From NCBI RefSeq assembly GCF_004801315.1, contig NZ_SSNW01000006.1:62001-126000 (forward strand): DNA of 64,000 bases, read 5' to 3'. The position numbers were made by a program, and so were the translations under genes. The notes under the pieces are model-generated. The model had not been told where the DNA came from. It did not search any database and saw nothing but the letters and a program-made list of their open reading frames with translations. Below, in pieces: positions 1-11,725 of the stretch (within the stretch, counting starts at the first letter, position 1; the number at the start of each line of letters is the position of its first letter). The DNA is from Deinococcus sp. Arct2-2 (GTDB taxonomy: Bacteria > Deinococcota > Deinococci > Deinococcales > Deinococcaceae).

Positions 1-1
1 C

Positions 2-793
2 TTCAAACATCGTGGGCCAGCGTTTGCCCGTCAGCAGCAGCGTGCCCCGCTCTGGAATGAAGGCGATGCCGTTGGGCACGTCGTCGAAGGTCAGGGGTTT
101 TCCGGTGCGGGCGGCTGCGGTGCTGGCCTCGCGGGTCAGGTTCGACACGTCTATCCATGCGGTGACCTTGCCCGTAGCCGGGTCTATTTTGGCGATTCGG
201 TCTGTGAGCCACACGTTGGCATAGACACTGCCCTGCACGTATTCCAACTCGTTCAGGTTGCGCACGGGTTGGCCCTGATCGGTCACAGTCACGCTGCGTT
301 TGATGGCAAAGGTTTTGGGATCGCGCCACACCAGCACTGGACTCCCGCTGCTCATGATCAGGTACTTGCCGTCGTTAGCCAGGCCCCAGCCCTCACCCGT
401 GTAGCGGTAGCGGCCCGTCTCGCGCAGAGTTTGGGCGTCGAAGGCGAAGGCCACGCCGCTTTGCCAAGTGATGTGGTAAGCCACGCTGCCCAGCACGGTA
501 GAGCCTTCGCCAAACGCCTGCGCCAGCGGCGTCGCTACGCTGGCTTGTACGCGGCCCGTTTTCAGGTCTACTCGGCGCACACCCGATTCTCCCACCTGCC
601 CGGTGCTTTCCAGCAGCACCCCGCCGCCCAGATACTGAAGTCCCTGTGTAAAGGCCGCCCGGTCATGCGGGAAACGGGCCGCCACCACCGGAGTCAGAAC
701 GGGGGTGCGGGAGGTGGTCAAGGCCGGGACAGCCCGCGCAATAGAGGCCAAACCGGACAGGCAGGCAAGGGAAAGGAGAAGGCGAGAGCGCAC
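2..793 (-). CDS. glutamine cyclotransferase-like protein (C-terminus cut by window edge)
   Basis: The visible 264 codons start at GTG 793 with a signal peptide (MRSRLLLSLACLSGLASIARA) and run off the window. The mature part looks like the five-bladed propeller family of glutaminyl-peptide cyclotransferases, which form N-terminal pyroglutamate on exported proteins. Readable motifs are HDRAAFTQGLQYLGGGVLLE, GEGWGLANDGKYLIMSSGSP, LNELEYVQGSVYANVWLTD and, at the cut end, VPNGIAFIPERGTLLLTGKRWP. The protein would act outside the membrane. The 3' end and downstream neighbours are not visible. The family call is confident from the motifs; the actual substrate is unknown. Confidence 0.85.
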   Translation of the reverse strand, partial: MRSRLLLSLACLSGLASIARAVPALTTSRTPVLTPVVAARFPHDRAAFTQGLQYLGGGVLLESTGQVGESGVRRVDLKTGRVQASVATPLAQAFGEGSTVLGSVAYHITWQSGVAFAFDAQTLRETGRYRYTGEGWGLANDGKYLIMSSGSPVLVWRDPKTFAIKRSVTVTDQGQPVRNLNELEYVQGSVYANVWLTDRIAKIDPATGKVTAWIDVSNLTREASTAAARTGKPLTFDDVPNGIAFIPERGTLLLTGKRWPTMFE

Positions 794-888
794 GCTTCTA
801 TCGTAGGGCGCGGCTGGCCTTCTCCGGGGCGGTTGTCCACTTTATGCGGACTTTAGATAGGGGTATGAAATGGGGGTGCGGGGAGCGG

Positions 889-1311
889 TTATTCGGTACG
901 GACTTCGGCCACGCCTGTATTCACGAACGCCGCCGAATCGTAGTAAGTGCGGAAGGCGCTGACTTCACCCTCGTCAATCTCGATGATGCTGACGCCCCGG
1001 TAGGCCAAATCCGCGCCGCCCTTCAGTTGTCCGGTGGCTTCCCATTCCATCAGGCCCGTGCCGCTGGCTTCTAGATGATGATTGAACTCGCTGCGAATCC
1101 GCTCGAAGTTGGACAGATAAGCCGTCCAGAACTCGCGTGCGCCGTCTTGCCCCGTCCACGTCTGGGTCGTCAGATTCTTTAGGCTGGAGCCGTCGGCAAA
1201 GAGGGCCACCAACGGCTCTACGTCGCCCGTTTGTTCAATCGTCTGAAGCGCCTGCATAAACTGCTCGGTCAGGGTGCTGGCTTGGGTTTGGGCAGAGTCG
1301 GCTTGGGTCAT
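889..1311 (-). CDS. SnoaL/NTF2-like small protein
   Basis: This 140-residue protein has the size and pattern of the SnoaL-like NTF2 fold: an N-terminal helix with QFMQALQTIEQTGDVEPLVALFADG, a central WTGQDGAREFWTAYLSNF block and strands ending in FRTYYDSAAFVN. Members are polyketide cyclases, dehydratases, isomerases or plain ligand-binding proteins, so the fold gives no reaction. It stands alone between the exported cyclotransferase gene and queG, on the same strand as both. No signal peptide or membrane segment is present. Confidence 0.7.
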   Translation of the reverse strand: MTQADSAQTQASTLTEQFMQALQTIEQTGDVEPLVALFADGSSLKNLTTQTWTGQDGAREFWTAYLSNFERIRSEFNHHLEASGTGLMEWEATGQLKGGADLAYRGVSIIEIDEGEVSAFRTYYDSAAFVNTGVAEVRTE

Positions 1312-1469
1312 GCCCTAGCCCAACACGCCCGCGCGGGCCAAAGCGTGGGGCATCCCCCAGAATGGAGGAGCCATAAAGTCTCGCTCAAGTGTGGCTCAAC
1401 TTTGGCTGAATGGCGTGTAATTGATCTCGGCAGGACTGAGCAAGGAACTTATAATCTACGATTCCGGGC

Positions 1470-1571
1470 GAACCCCCCCGTTGCTTTGCAACGCCCCCCC
1501 TTAGAGGGGAGGACTAGACAGCTTTTGCGCTCCCCTCAAGAGGGGCCGTCTGCACAGCGGACTGGGGGTTC
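1470..1571. repeat. family A GC-rich palindromic repeat, copy 1
   Basis: About 102 bp bounded by GAACCCCC and GGGGGTTC, with internal runs such as TTAGAGGGGAGG and TTGCGCTCCCCTCAAG. The same unit lies at 15299-15399, 34906-35009 and 56792-56889; this copy is in the opposite orientation to those three. It fills most of the gap between queG and the SnoaL-like gene and carries no coding potential. Confidence 0.8.
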
Positions 1572-1597
1572 ACCTACCATCGCAACCTCCCTGCCCG

Positions 1598-2734
1598 CTA
1601 GATCACCCCTGCCCAAGCCTGTGCCGCCGTGTCCCGAACCGTTTCATGGGGGTCGGCCAGCAGGGGAGAGAGAAGGTCGGCGTCTCCCCACCTTCCCAGT
1701 GCCCATGCTGCGGCTTCGCGTACTTCCCACACCGGGTCTTGGCTTCCGGCCAGCAGCAGCGGGCGGCCCTGTTCGCGGCCCTCATGCTCGGTGGGCAGGT
1801 TGCCCAGCACGGTCAAGGCATTGCGGGCCATGCCTTTGCGGCGGGGGCGCAGCAGGGCAGTTCCGGCCCATTCGCGCTCAAACTGCCGCTCGCTGACGCC
1901 AAAAAACCGAGTCAAATCGGGGTAGGCCAACCGCGCCTCTGGTTCCAGCAGCCGCGCCAGTGGGCCAGCTTTGGCGCTCCAAGGGCACACTTCACTACAT
2001 ACGTCGCAGCCCAGTAGCCAATCCCCAACGCCTGTCCGCCATTCGTGCGGCACTGGCCCCCGGTGTTCTATCGTCAGGTACGACACGCAACGCCGCGCGT
2101 CTATGGTGCGGTCAGGGCCAATGGCCGCCGTGGGGCAGGCCGAAATGCAGCGGGTGCAGCGCCCACAGCGGTCAGGGTGCGCCGCCGCTTCGGTTTCACA
2201 AGGCAAGTCGGTGAGCAGCACCGCCAGCGTCACGAATGCCCCCAGCCGCGTGCTGACCGTCATGCCCGATTTGCCGCGCCAGCCCAAAAACGCGCCCGCT
2301 GCAAACAGCCGCTCCATGACGGGACCGTGATCCACATAGCCCCGCGCCCGCACGCCCAACTTCGCCGCTTCCTGCTCCAGCCGGGTGAGTAAGGGCTGCA
2401 ACTGATGGTGGTAATCGGGCGTCCAAGCGTAGCGGGCCACGCGCCCCAGCCGCACGCCGTCGCCTGGCACAGTTGGCGGCGCGAAGGCATGAGAGACACC
2501 CAGCACCAGCACGCTGCCCACGCCCTCTAAGCGGCTAGAGGGGTCGGCGCGGGCGGGCAATTGCCGCTCCAAATAGGTCATTCCGGCGTGCCTGCCCGCA
2601 CCCAGCCACCCGGCGTACTCGGCCACCGCCGAGGCCGGAACCTGCGCTGCTGTCCAGCCCACCGCGTCGACTCCTAGCGCAGAAGCGAGGTCAGCCAACG
2701 TTTCGGCAGCAGAGGTAGGGGGGGCGGGCAGCAT
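1598..2734 (-). CDS. queG: epoxyqueuosine reductase
   Basis: QueG carries out the last step of queuosine synthesis in tRNA, reducing epoxyqueuosine with a cobalamin cofactor and two [4Fe-4S] clusters. The 378-residue protein shows YVDHGPVMER near residue 135 (the family's catalytic Asp), a first cluster motif CxxCxxCxxxCP at 190-201 and a second CxxCxxxCP at 243-251. A HEAT-like tail (EVREAAAWALGRWG) follows, as in the longer QueG forms. The ATG at 2734 is preceded by TACTTT with a 6-nt gap, a typical Deinococcus leaderless start. No other queuosine gene is in the window. Confidence 0.95.
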   Translation of the reverse strand: MLPAPPTSAAETLADLASALGVDAVGWTAAQVPASAVAEYAGWLGAGRHAGMTYLERQLPARADPSSRLEGVGSVLVLGVSHAFAPPTVPGDGVRLGRVARYAWTPDYHHQLQPLLTRLEQEAAKLGVRARGYVDHGPVMERLFAAGAFLGWRGKSGMTVSTRLGAFVTLAVLLTDLPCETEAAAHPDRCGRCTRCISACPTAAIGPDRTIDARRCVSYLTIEHRGPVPHEWRTGVGDWLLGCDVCSEVCPWSAKAGPLARLLEPEARLAYPDLTRFFGVSERQFEREWAGTALLRPRRKGMARNALTVLGNLPTEHEGREQGRPLLLAGSQDPVWEVREAAAWALGRWGDADLLSPLLADPHETVRDTAAQAWAGVI

Positions 2735-2802
2735 CGGTGCAAAGTATGCCGCTGGGGGCGGGGCGAGATTGGGGGGTAGGTCGACGATTGGGTCGGGGCG
2801 GT

Positions 2803-3015
2803 AGGTCTAAGGGTCTAGGGTCTAAGAAAGGCAATCGCGTTGCTCATTCACCCCCTCCCAGCCTCCCCCCTCAAGGGTGAGGAGCTAAGGCCTCAGATGT
2901 CTGCCCTTGCTGTTCGCCCTCGCCCCTTGCGGGAGAGGGGCGCTGCGTATGCAGCGGGGTGAGGGGAAATGAGCACAGAGGGTTGCCCTGCCTTAGACCC
3001 TAGACCCTTAGACCT
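2803..3015. repeat. MITE-like element with perfect 24-bp terminal inverted repeats
   Basis: The intergenic space between queG and the HD-GYP gene is filled by a 213-bp element. Its ends, 2803-2826 and 2992-3015, are perfect reverse complements of 24 bp built from GGTCTAA-like heptamers (core AGGGTCTAGGGTCTAAG). Inside are module B (2849-2884, CACCCCCTCCCAGCCTCC...GAGGAGC) and module C (about 2918-2970, CGCCCCTTGCGGGAGAGGGG). Both modules recur alone elsewhere in the window. There is no open frame, so it would be non-autonomous. Confidence 0.8.
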
Positions 3016-3044
3016 GCCGCCCTTCATGCCAGCCGCCCGCCCGC

Positions 3045-4226
<1,182 letters not shown>

Positions 4227-4442
4227 AACGTAAATTTAGCCCGCGCTATATGACGGAATTCTCACACAACTCATCAGTAGCGGGATTCACTTGGGAACTA
4301 TTATCTCTGACAGCTTTGCAAATTAATAGGAAACTCTGTATTAACATCCTGTGCGGTCAGAAAGGGGCCGAGTTGAGGTTGTAGGGAGTGAATTGGATGT
4401 GAGCCTTCGCTCCGTATCCCTCATGCCTAACCGCCCCAATCT

Positions 4443-4490
4443 TCAGCCAAAAATCAGAGGCGGGCGCACGATTGCTGCCCGCCTCTGCTC
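4443..4490 (-). terminator. intrinsic terminator after glyA
   Basis: Read on the minus strand, an 11-bp stem CAGAGGCGGGC/GCCCGCCTCTG is followed directly by ATTTTTGG. It begins 14 nt beyond the glyA stop codon. Confidence 0.85.
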
Positions 4491-4503
4491 TAGCTCTTCT
4501 TTC

Positions 4504-5775
4504 TCAGGGCAGTGGGAAGCCGCCCGCAAAGGCGTGGACTTCGGCCTTCACGTCTTCACCCTTCAGGGCGCGGTCAATCAGTCCGGCGATGGTGTGCATG
4601 TCGGCTTCGTTCATGCCGCGAGTGGTCACGGCGGGCGTGCCGAGGCGAATGCCGCCGCCGTGCAAAATCTTCTCGCTGTCATAAGGCAGCGTAGATTTGC
4701 TGATGGTGATGTGGTTGGCGTCTAGCAACTTGGTGGCCTTGGTGCCGTTCAGTCCGTTAGGGCGAATATCGAGCACCAGCAGATGGTTATCGGTGCCGCC
4801 CGACACCACGCGGTAGCCGAGGTTTTGAAAGGCTTTGGCGAGCGCCTGCGCGTTCTTGATGATCTGCGCGGCATACGCTTTGAACTCGGGCTGCAAGGCT
4901 TCGCGGAAGGCCACGGCTTTGGCGGCAATCACATGCTCCAGCGGCCCGCCCTGATAACCGGGAAACACGGCGCGGTCAATCTTTGCGCCCAGTTCAGGAT
5001 CGTTGCTGAGAATCACGCCGCCGCGTGGCCCACGCAGGGTTTTGTGGGTGGTGCTGGCAACCACGTGAGCATGGGGCAGCGCGTTGGGATGCACGCCCGC
5101 CGCGATCAGTCCGGCAATGTGCGCCACATCGGCAAACAGGATCGCGCCCACTTCATCGGCAATCACGCGGAAGGCCGCGAAATCAATAACGCGGCTGTAG
5201 GCACTTGCCCCCGCGATGATCATTTTGGGCTGGTGCTCGTGGGCGAGGCGGCGCACTTCTTCCATGTCGATCAGTTCGGTTTCGGGATTGACCTTGTAGC
5301 CCACGATCTTGTACCGCAGCCCGCTGAAGTTGACTGGGTTGCCGTGCGTCAGGTGGCCGCCGTGCGACAAATCCATGCCCAGCACGGTGTCGCCGGGTTC
5401 GATGAGGGCGTTGTAGATGGCGAGGTTGGCGCTGCTGCCCGAGTGCGGCTGCACGTTGGCCCACGCCGCGCCAAACAGTTCCTTCACGCGCTCTATCGCC
5501 AACCGCTCTACCTGATCCACCACTTCGCAGCCGCCGTACCAGCGTTTGCCGGGGTAGCCTTCCGCGTATTTGTTGGTCAAAACACTGCCCTGCGCGGCCC
5601 GCACTGCGGCGCTGGCAAAGTTCTCGGAGGCGATCAGTTCGATGCCGATGCGCTGGCGCTCGCCTTCCTGCGCGATCAGGTCAAAAATGGCCGAATCGTG
5701 GTCGACGGTAGGGTGAGCGCTTGCGCTCGGAGCCGCGCTACTCACGGCGGGGGCAGTCGGTTCGGCAGTCGTCAT
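4504..5775 (-). CDS. glyA: serine hydroxymethyltransferase
   Basis: GlyA interconverts serine and glycine and supplies methylene-tetrahydrofolate. The start chosen is ATG 5775, giving 423 residues, because a leaderless -10 box (TACCGT) lies 6 nt upstream; the frame stays open further upstream but without a sensible start. Family motifs include LIASENFAS near 48, [10 protein letters not shown] near 137 and the PLP lysine K245 in [16 protein letters not shown]. The Ala/Ser/Pro-rich first 25 residues are an extension over most homologues. A terminator follows the gene. Confidence 0.96.
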   Translation of the reverse strand: MTTAEPTAPAVSSAAPSASAHPTVDHDSAIFDLIAQEGERQRIGIELIASENFASAAVRAAQGSVLTNKYAEGYPGKRWYGGCEVVDQVERLAIERVKELFGAAWANVQPHSGSSANLAIYNALIEPGDTVLGMDLSHGGHLTHGNPVNFSGLRYKIVGYKVNPETELIDMEEVRRLAHEHQPKMIIAGASAYSRVIDFAAFRVIADEVGAILFADVAHIAGLIAAGVHPNALPHAHVVASTTHKTLRGPRGGVILSNDPELGAKIDRAVFPGYQGGPLEHVIAAKAVAFREALQPEFKAYAAQIIKNAQALAKAFQNLGYRVVSGGTDNHLLVLDIRPNGLNGTKATKLLDANHITISKSTLPYDSEKILHGGGIRLGTPAVTTRGMNEADMHTIAGLIDRALKGEDVKAEVHAFAGGFPLP

Positions 5776-6134
5776 AGGAGTACGGTAACACCGCAGAGGC
5801 GGGACGTTGGGGAGTTGTCTCCGCAGCTTGGACGTGGCGTGCGGTTCTTTGGGCGGGAAGAGTGGGGCGTTGGGGGTTTTGGTTTGTTGCCACGTTTTCC
5901 CCCACCCCCCAGCCCCCGCCCCCAAACTTGCAAAACTCCGCAGGAGAGGGTGCAGGGGAGTTTGTCGTTGCACTCGGCAGGATTGATCTTGTCGCGTCCA
6001 CACTCAGCTAAATCGTTCATCTGAAGCTGAATCGCCAGTCGTCTTTGAACTGGAATTGGCCCGCCCACTGCGTGGATGACGGCCTCACACGGATAGGGGC
6101 GGGAACGATCTGGGGTGGCGGTGTCGGGGTTTTC
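5776..6134. other. intergenic region without a gene
   Basis: This 359-nt stretch lies upstream of glyA and downstream of the GGDEF-EAL gene. I see the glyA leaderless promoter at its low-coordinate end, poly-pyrimidine runs near 5895-5930, and no credible reading frame or RNA. Confidence 0.5.
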
Positions 6135-6226
6135 GCTCCTCACCCTTGAGGGGGGGGGGCTGGGAGGGGGTGAGTGAGCGCCAGCAATTGCCCTGCCTTA
6201 GACCCTCAGACCCTTGACCCTTAGAC
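6135..6226. repeat. truncated MITE copy (module B plus terminal repeat)
   Basis: This is a minus-orientation fragment of the element at 2803-3015. Module B runs 6135-6175, followed by the linker GCCAGCAATTGCCCTGCC and a degenerate terminal repeat (CTTAGACCCTCAGACCC...) ending near 6226. The other terminal repeat is missing. It abuts the 3' end of the GGDEF-EAL gene. Confidence 0.7.
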
Positions 6227-6262
6227 CAAGCCCCCTGAACCCACCGCCCAAACACCCCCGCC

Positions 6263-8752
6263 CTACCCCAATTTCCCCCAACGATTCCCCGGCATCAGGG
6301 GGAGGGGTTCTGCCGCACTGGGTTGCACGCCAAGCGGGACTGGAATCTGTTCGGGCGGCACGGCGCGGCCCACCAGATAGCCCTGAATGGCGTCGCAGCC
6401 CAGCACCCACACGGCCTGCGCCTGTGCCGGGGTTTCTACGCCTTCGGCCACCACGCGCAGGCCCAGTGCCGCGCCGAGGGCCACCACCGCCTGCACCACT
6501 TTGTAGGCGGCCTGCTGACCGTGCAGCCCTTCTTCCGTCTCCTTCCCCAACACTGCTGGCCCCAGTTCCGAAATAAAAGCTCGGTCTATTTTAAGGGTGG
6601 TAATCGGCAATTTCAGCAGGGCCGCCAGCGAGGACTGACCCACACCAAAGTCGTCTACGGCAACGTCTATCCCCAGTTCCAGCAAGGCCCGCAGGGTTTC
6701 TCTGGCCTGATCGTCATCGGCAATCAGCAGGCGCTCGGTCACTTCCAGTTCCAGCGCCGTACCGGGCAGGCCGTAGCGCGTCAGGATGGCCTGAAGGCGG
6801 GGCAAAAAGTCCGGGCGCATCAGGTGCGGCGGGTCGATATTGATCGCCACTCGGCGCTCCGGTTGGGTGTGCCGCCACTCGGCCAATTGGCGGCAAGCTT
6901 CTTCGATCACCCAGTTGCCTATATCGATCATCAGGCCCGCACTCTCGGCCACCGGAATGAATTCGCCCGGAGCCACGCTGCCCAGTTCGGCGTCGTCCCA
7001 GCGCAGCAAAGCCTCGAAGCGCCGGATTTGCCCGCCCCGCTCCTGCTGCGGCTGATAGAACAGCCGGAATTCTGCGCGTTCCAGTGCGCCCCGCAGCCGG
7101 GTTTCCAGCAGCACCCGCCGCGCCGCGAGGTGGTCATGGCGTCCGGGCGTGTACAGCCGCACCGCGTTTTTGCCGCTGCGTTTGGCCGCGTACATGGCAA
7201 GGTCGGCGCGGCGCAGCAAAGTTTCGGCGTTAGTTGCATCCGGCCCCGACAGCACGCCGCCCAAGCAGGCCGTGACATGCAGCGTTTGGCCCGCCAAAAT
7301 CACGGGATCGCGCAGGGTGTTCAGCAACCGTGCGCCCAGCGCGTGCAGGTGTTCGGTACTGGCGGGCGTCGTCAGTACCAAAAATTCATCGCCGCCAAAG
7401 CGGATGCAGTGAGTGACGGCTTGGGCGGCGTCCAGTCCCGCCGCGAGTTGCAACCGCCCAGCGACTTCCTTGAGCAATTGGTCGCCCATGCGGTGGCCGA
7501 GGGCGTCGTTCACGAACTTGAAATCGTCGAGGTCTATAAAGAGCACGCCCACCGGGTTGCCTGCAGCCAGCAGGTGCGGCAGCAGCGAGTCGAACTGGGC
7601 GCGGTTGCCCAGCCCGGTCAGGGGGTCGTGGTGCGCCTGATGGTGCAGTTGCGTGCGGCTTTCTTCCAATTTGGTTCGCTGGCTTTCCAGTTCCCGCAGC
7701 GCCAGCGTTTGGCGGGCGGCCACCAGCAGGGCCACCACAAACGTCGCCACCAGCACGCCCTGAGCCTGAGCCGAGCGTAATTCTTGTAGGGTCAGCAGCA
7801 GCGCGAAACTGCTGCCCAGCGCGGCATACGGGGCGATCAGGGTTCTCAGGCCCATGCGCAGAGGGGCCTCAGGCAACGCGGCAGCGGCGGGAGTCAGGCT
7901 TGGTTGTCTACTGGTCTGCGTTCTATTCGTCTGCCCCCGGCTGGCCTGCACCGCCGCAACCGCAAACAGCAAAGTTGCCAGCGGCCAAAGCGTGTCGGGC
8001 CACTGCTGCCCGGTGTAGGCGTCCTTGAGGGTCAGAAAGCTGTAGCCCAGATCGGCGGCGATGAAGCAGGCCATTCCCAGCGCCAGCGTCCAGTCCCAAT
8101 CAAGTCGGCTCCAACCAATTGGGCGCTCATGCTGCGGCCACTGACCCTGTACCCACCGGCCCTGCCCCCAGTCCCGCGCCGCGCCGCGCCATGCCCGCGC
8201 CAGCAGCAAGGTCAGCAGCAACAGATCAGACAGCGGGTAGGCCACCGTAACGGCATTGGACAGCAGATCGTTGGGAGAATTCAGCAGTTGCGCGGCCAGC
8301 AAAAAGTACCACAGGAACGCGCCCACACTGACCACCAGCGCGGCTACGTCCAGCCACACTTCTCGCCCCACCAAGGAAGGTTCCTGACGCTCTAGCGCCA
8401 AAAAAGCCAGCAAAAAGCAGGCGGGCAGCGCCAAGAAGAATGGATCGGCAGCCGAAAACACCCCAGAAAACAGTTGCAGAACAGCAAAAACAATCTGCCC
8501 GACTCCCCAGAGCAATGTACCCAGCGAGAGCAGTCGCCAGACTCGCGGTTGTGCGGTGTGCCGGGCCACCTCCCACATGATGGCCGCTGCCCCCAACACC
8601 ACTGGAACGTATAAGAGTCCACTTGAAACAGAAGCGACTTCTGGCAGATGCCACCAGCCCAGCACCCGGCTCAGATGGAGCAAGTAAATTGCCGCAACTG
8701 TGCCTAATCCCCAATGAATGTGTTGAGAGGGGGGAGAGGACAGAGGCCGCAT
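6263..8752 (-). CDS. membrane-bound GGDEF-EAL protein, EAL part predicted active
   Basis: The 829-residue protein has about nine hydrophobic segments in the first 350 residues, then a GGDEF domain (about 370-535) with RFGGDEF at 451-457 and an EAL domain (about 550-800). Phosphodiesterase residues are kept: EALLRW at 580-585, INID, LEVTE, DDFGVGQSSL, LKIDRAF and VVAEGVET. Either activity, or GGDEF acting as a GTP sensor for EAL, is possible. The membrane half is presumably sensory; I recognise no named MASE domain. The promoter is likely just upstream of 8752 (TAGACT, 8 nt gap). Confidence 0.93.
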   Translation of the reverse strand: MRPLSSPPSQHIHWGLGTVAAIYLLHLSRVLGWWHLPEVASVSSGLLYVPVVLGAAAIMWEVARHTAQPRVWRLLSLGTLLWGVGQIVFAVLQLFSGVFSAADPFFLALPACFLLAFLALERQEPSLVGREVWLDVAALVVSVGAFLWYFLLAAQLLNSPNDLLSNAVTVAYPLSDLLLLTLLLARAWRGAARDWGQGRWVQGQWPQHERPIGWSRLDWDWTLALGMACFIAADLGYSFLTLKDAYTGQQWPDTLWPLATLLFAVAAVQASRGQTNRTQTSRQPSLTPAAAALPEAPLRMGLRTLIAPYAALGSSFALLLTLQELRSAQAQGVLVATFVVALLVAARQTLALRELESQRTKLEESRTQLHHQAHHDPLTGLGNRAQFDSLLPHLLAAGNPVGVLFIDLDDFKFVNDALGHRMGDQLLKEVAGRLQLAAGLDAAQAVTHCIRFGGDEFLVLTTPASTEHLHALGARLLNTLRDPVILAGQTLHVTACLGGVLSGPDATNAETLLRRADLAMYAAKRSGKNAVRLYTPGRHDHLAARRVLLETRLRGALERAEFRLFYQPQQERGGQIRRFEALLRWDDAELGSVAPGEFIPVAESAGLMIDIGNWVIEEACRQLAEWRHTQPERRVAINIDPPHLMRPDFLPRLQAILTRYGLPGTALELEVTERLLIADDDQARETLRALLELGIDVAVDDFGVGQSSLAALLKLPITTLKIDRAFISELGPAVLGKETEEGLHGQQAAYKVVQAVVALGAALGLRVVAEGVETPAQAQAVWVLGCDAIQGYLVGRAVPPEQIPVPLGVQPSAAEPLPLMPGNRWGKLG

Positions 8753-8847
8753 ACCCCCAGAGTCTAGAAATCAGCCCCTCCCGCCCTTCTTACAAGACTG
8801 GATGTGAATTAAAGAAAACAAACTTCATGAAGGCGCTGAGACCTCTC

Positions 8848-10314
8848 TTAAATAGGCTTGTGCCCCAGCCGCCGCTGGACTTCTTTCAAGTCTTCGCCGC
8901 CTGCCAGCACCAGCACGCTGTCTCCGGCCTCCAATTCGGTGGCTCCCTTGGGAATCAGGAACTCTCCGGCCCGGTGAATCAGGATCACGAGGGCGGCGGG
9001 CGGCAGGTGCAGGTCTACAATCCGCATGCCGTCAGCGGCGCTGCCCCCCAGCACGTCCACTTCTACCATCTCGTTTTTGTTGTGTCCGGTGGGCGTATAC
9101 GTAATCGGGTAATCGGTGCGGGTAGGCAGGGCTTCGCGCACGCCCAACGCACGGGCCACCAGCGTCAGGGTGGTGCCTTGCAGCAGCACGCTGGTCAGCA
9201 CGATAAAAAACACCACGTTGAAGAGGGTTTGGGCTTGCGGCACGCCCGCCAGCAGGGGAAAAGTCGCCAACACGATCGGCACGGCCCCGCGCAGGCCCAC
9301 CCACGCCACCATGCTTTTTTCGTTCAGGGGCATCTTGGCCCGCGCCAAACTGAGGTACACACTGACGGGCCGCGCCACGAACACCAAAAATAGCGAGCAG
9401 GCCAGCGCCAGCCCCGCCGTAGGCCACAGTTCACGCGGATTCACCAGCAGGCCCAGCGCCAAAAACATGCCCACCTGCATCAGCCACGCCAGCCCATCGT
9501 GAAAGTTAATCAGGCTGCGCTTATGAATGAATTCGGCGTTGCCCAGAATGACGCCTGCAATGTAAATCGCCAAGAAGCCGCTGCCGCCCGCCAAAGCTGT
9601 AGCACTAAAAATGGTGAGGGCCAGCGCAATCGTTAGTACTGAATACAGCCCTTCAAACTGCAACTGCACGCGGTTGATGATCCACAGGGCGGCGCGGCCC
9701 AAGCCGTAGCCCAATAGGCCGCCAATAATCATCTGCTTGAGAAACAGCGGCACGATGCCCAGCACGCCCAGTTCAGGTGCCGCGATCAGTTCCAGCAGGC
9801 CGATGGTCAGGAACACAGCCATCGGATCGTTGCCGCCCGACTCGAACTCCAGCAGCGGGGCTACGTCGCCCTTGAGGCCCAGTGCCCGTTCCTTTAGCAC
9901 GCTAAATACGGCGCTGGCATCGGTAGAACTGACCACCGCCCCCAGCAGCCACGCCACCAGCCACGGAAAGCCGAACAGATAATGACTGAACACGGCCATC
10001 AGGCCCGCCGTAACCAACACGCCCAACGTAGCGAGGCTCAGCCCGCGCCGCACCACCGGTTTGGTCAGCGCCCAGTTGGTATCCAGCCCGCCCTGAAACA
10101 GGATGAAGGCCAGCGCTACCACGCCAAAAATCTGGGCGGTGCGGTAATCGTGAAACTGGATGCCCAGCCCGTCTGATCCGGCCAACATGCCGACACCCAA
10201 AAACAGCAGCAGGCCCGGAATGCCCAGTCGCCCACCAATCCGGCTCAGCAGCAGGCTTGCCAGCAGCAACACGCCTGCCGCCAGCAAATACAGTTCGGCG
10301 TGGGCTTCACCCAT
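8848..10314 (-). CDS. CPA1-type K+ or Na+/H+ antiporter with TrkA-C domain
   Basis: The 488-residue membrane protein has about twelve hydrophobic helices and the conserved ESGGNDP at 158-164, typical of the NhaP2/CvrA branch of cation/proton antiporters. A cytoplasmic TrkA-C/RCK-C-like domain occupies roughly 405-485 (RIVDLHLPPAALVILIHRAG and EAGDSVLVLAGGEDL), which in this branch regulates transport. NhaP2 homologues move K+ or Na+ outward against protons; the ion cannot be decided from sequence. It stands alone, divergent from the pheS promoter region. Confidence 0.9.
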   Translation of the reverse strand: MGEAHAELYLLAAGVLLLASLLLSRIGGRLGIPGLLLFLGVGMLAGSDGLGIQFHDYRTAQIFGVVALAFILFQGGLDTNWALTKPVVRRGLSLATLGVLVTAGLMAVFSHYLFGFPWLVAWLLGAVVSSTDASAVFSVLKERALGLKGDVAPLLEFESGGNDPMAVFLTIGLLELIAAPELGVLGIVPLFLKQMIIGGLLGYGLGRAALWIINRVQLQFEGLYSVLTIALALTIFSATALAGGSGFLAIYIAGVILGNAEFIHKRSLINFHDGLAWLMQVGMFLALGLLVNPRELWPTAGLALACSLFLVFVARPVSVYLSLARAKMPLNEKSMVAWVGLRGAVPIVLATFPLLAGVPQAQTLFNVVFFIVLTSVLLQGTTLTLVARALGVREALPTRTDYPITYTPTGHNKNEMVEVDVLGGSAADGMRIVDLHLPPAALVILIHRAGEFLIPKGATELEAGDSVLVLAGGEDLKEVQRRLGHKPI

Positions 10315-10500
10315 GAGGGCCGAACCCGAACAGGCCGCCGCCCGGCGCGTGTGTCACGGTGTTGGTGGCGTCGCTGCTGTTGTCGCTGGCAATCTGGTCA
10401 GGAATGACGGCTCGGTGAAGGTGTTTCATAAGATATCGTCGCACACGTTCGTCACGGATAAAGGGCGCACGCTGAGCAACTTTTCTGGAAACCAGACAAC

Positions 10501-10529
10501 TTGACCCCGCCCCAAGCACCCGCTACCCT
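10501..10529 (+). promoter_or_regulatory. promoter of the pheS locus
   Basis: TTGACC at 10501-10506 and TACCCT at 10524-10529 are separated by exactly 17 nt. An ATG follows 6 nt after the -10 box, so the transcript should begin at or next to that ATG. Confidence 0.75.
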
Positions 10530-10535
10530 GAACCC

Positions 10536-10610
10536 ATGACTGCCCGCCCCGGTACCCCATCATCAGGTACACTTTCGCCGTTTACACGGAGCGGGAAGAC
10601 GCTGACCTGA
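10536..10610 (+). CDS. candidate leaderless 24-residue upstream peptide
   Basis: An ATG placed 6 nt after a good -10 box opens a 24-codon frame ending in TGA at 10608, before a terminator hairpin and pheS. The peptide begins MTARPGTPSSGTL and contains a single Phe, so it does not look like a classic Phe-codon attenuator peptide. The position argues that it is translated; the function is unknown. It could also be incidental. Confidence 0.4.
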   Translation: MTARPGTPSSGTLSPFTRSGKTLT

Positions 10611-11720
<1,110 letters not shown>

Positions 11721-11725
11721 GGGAG

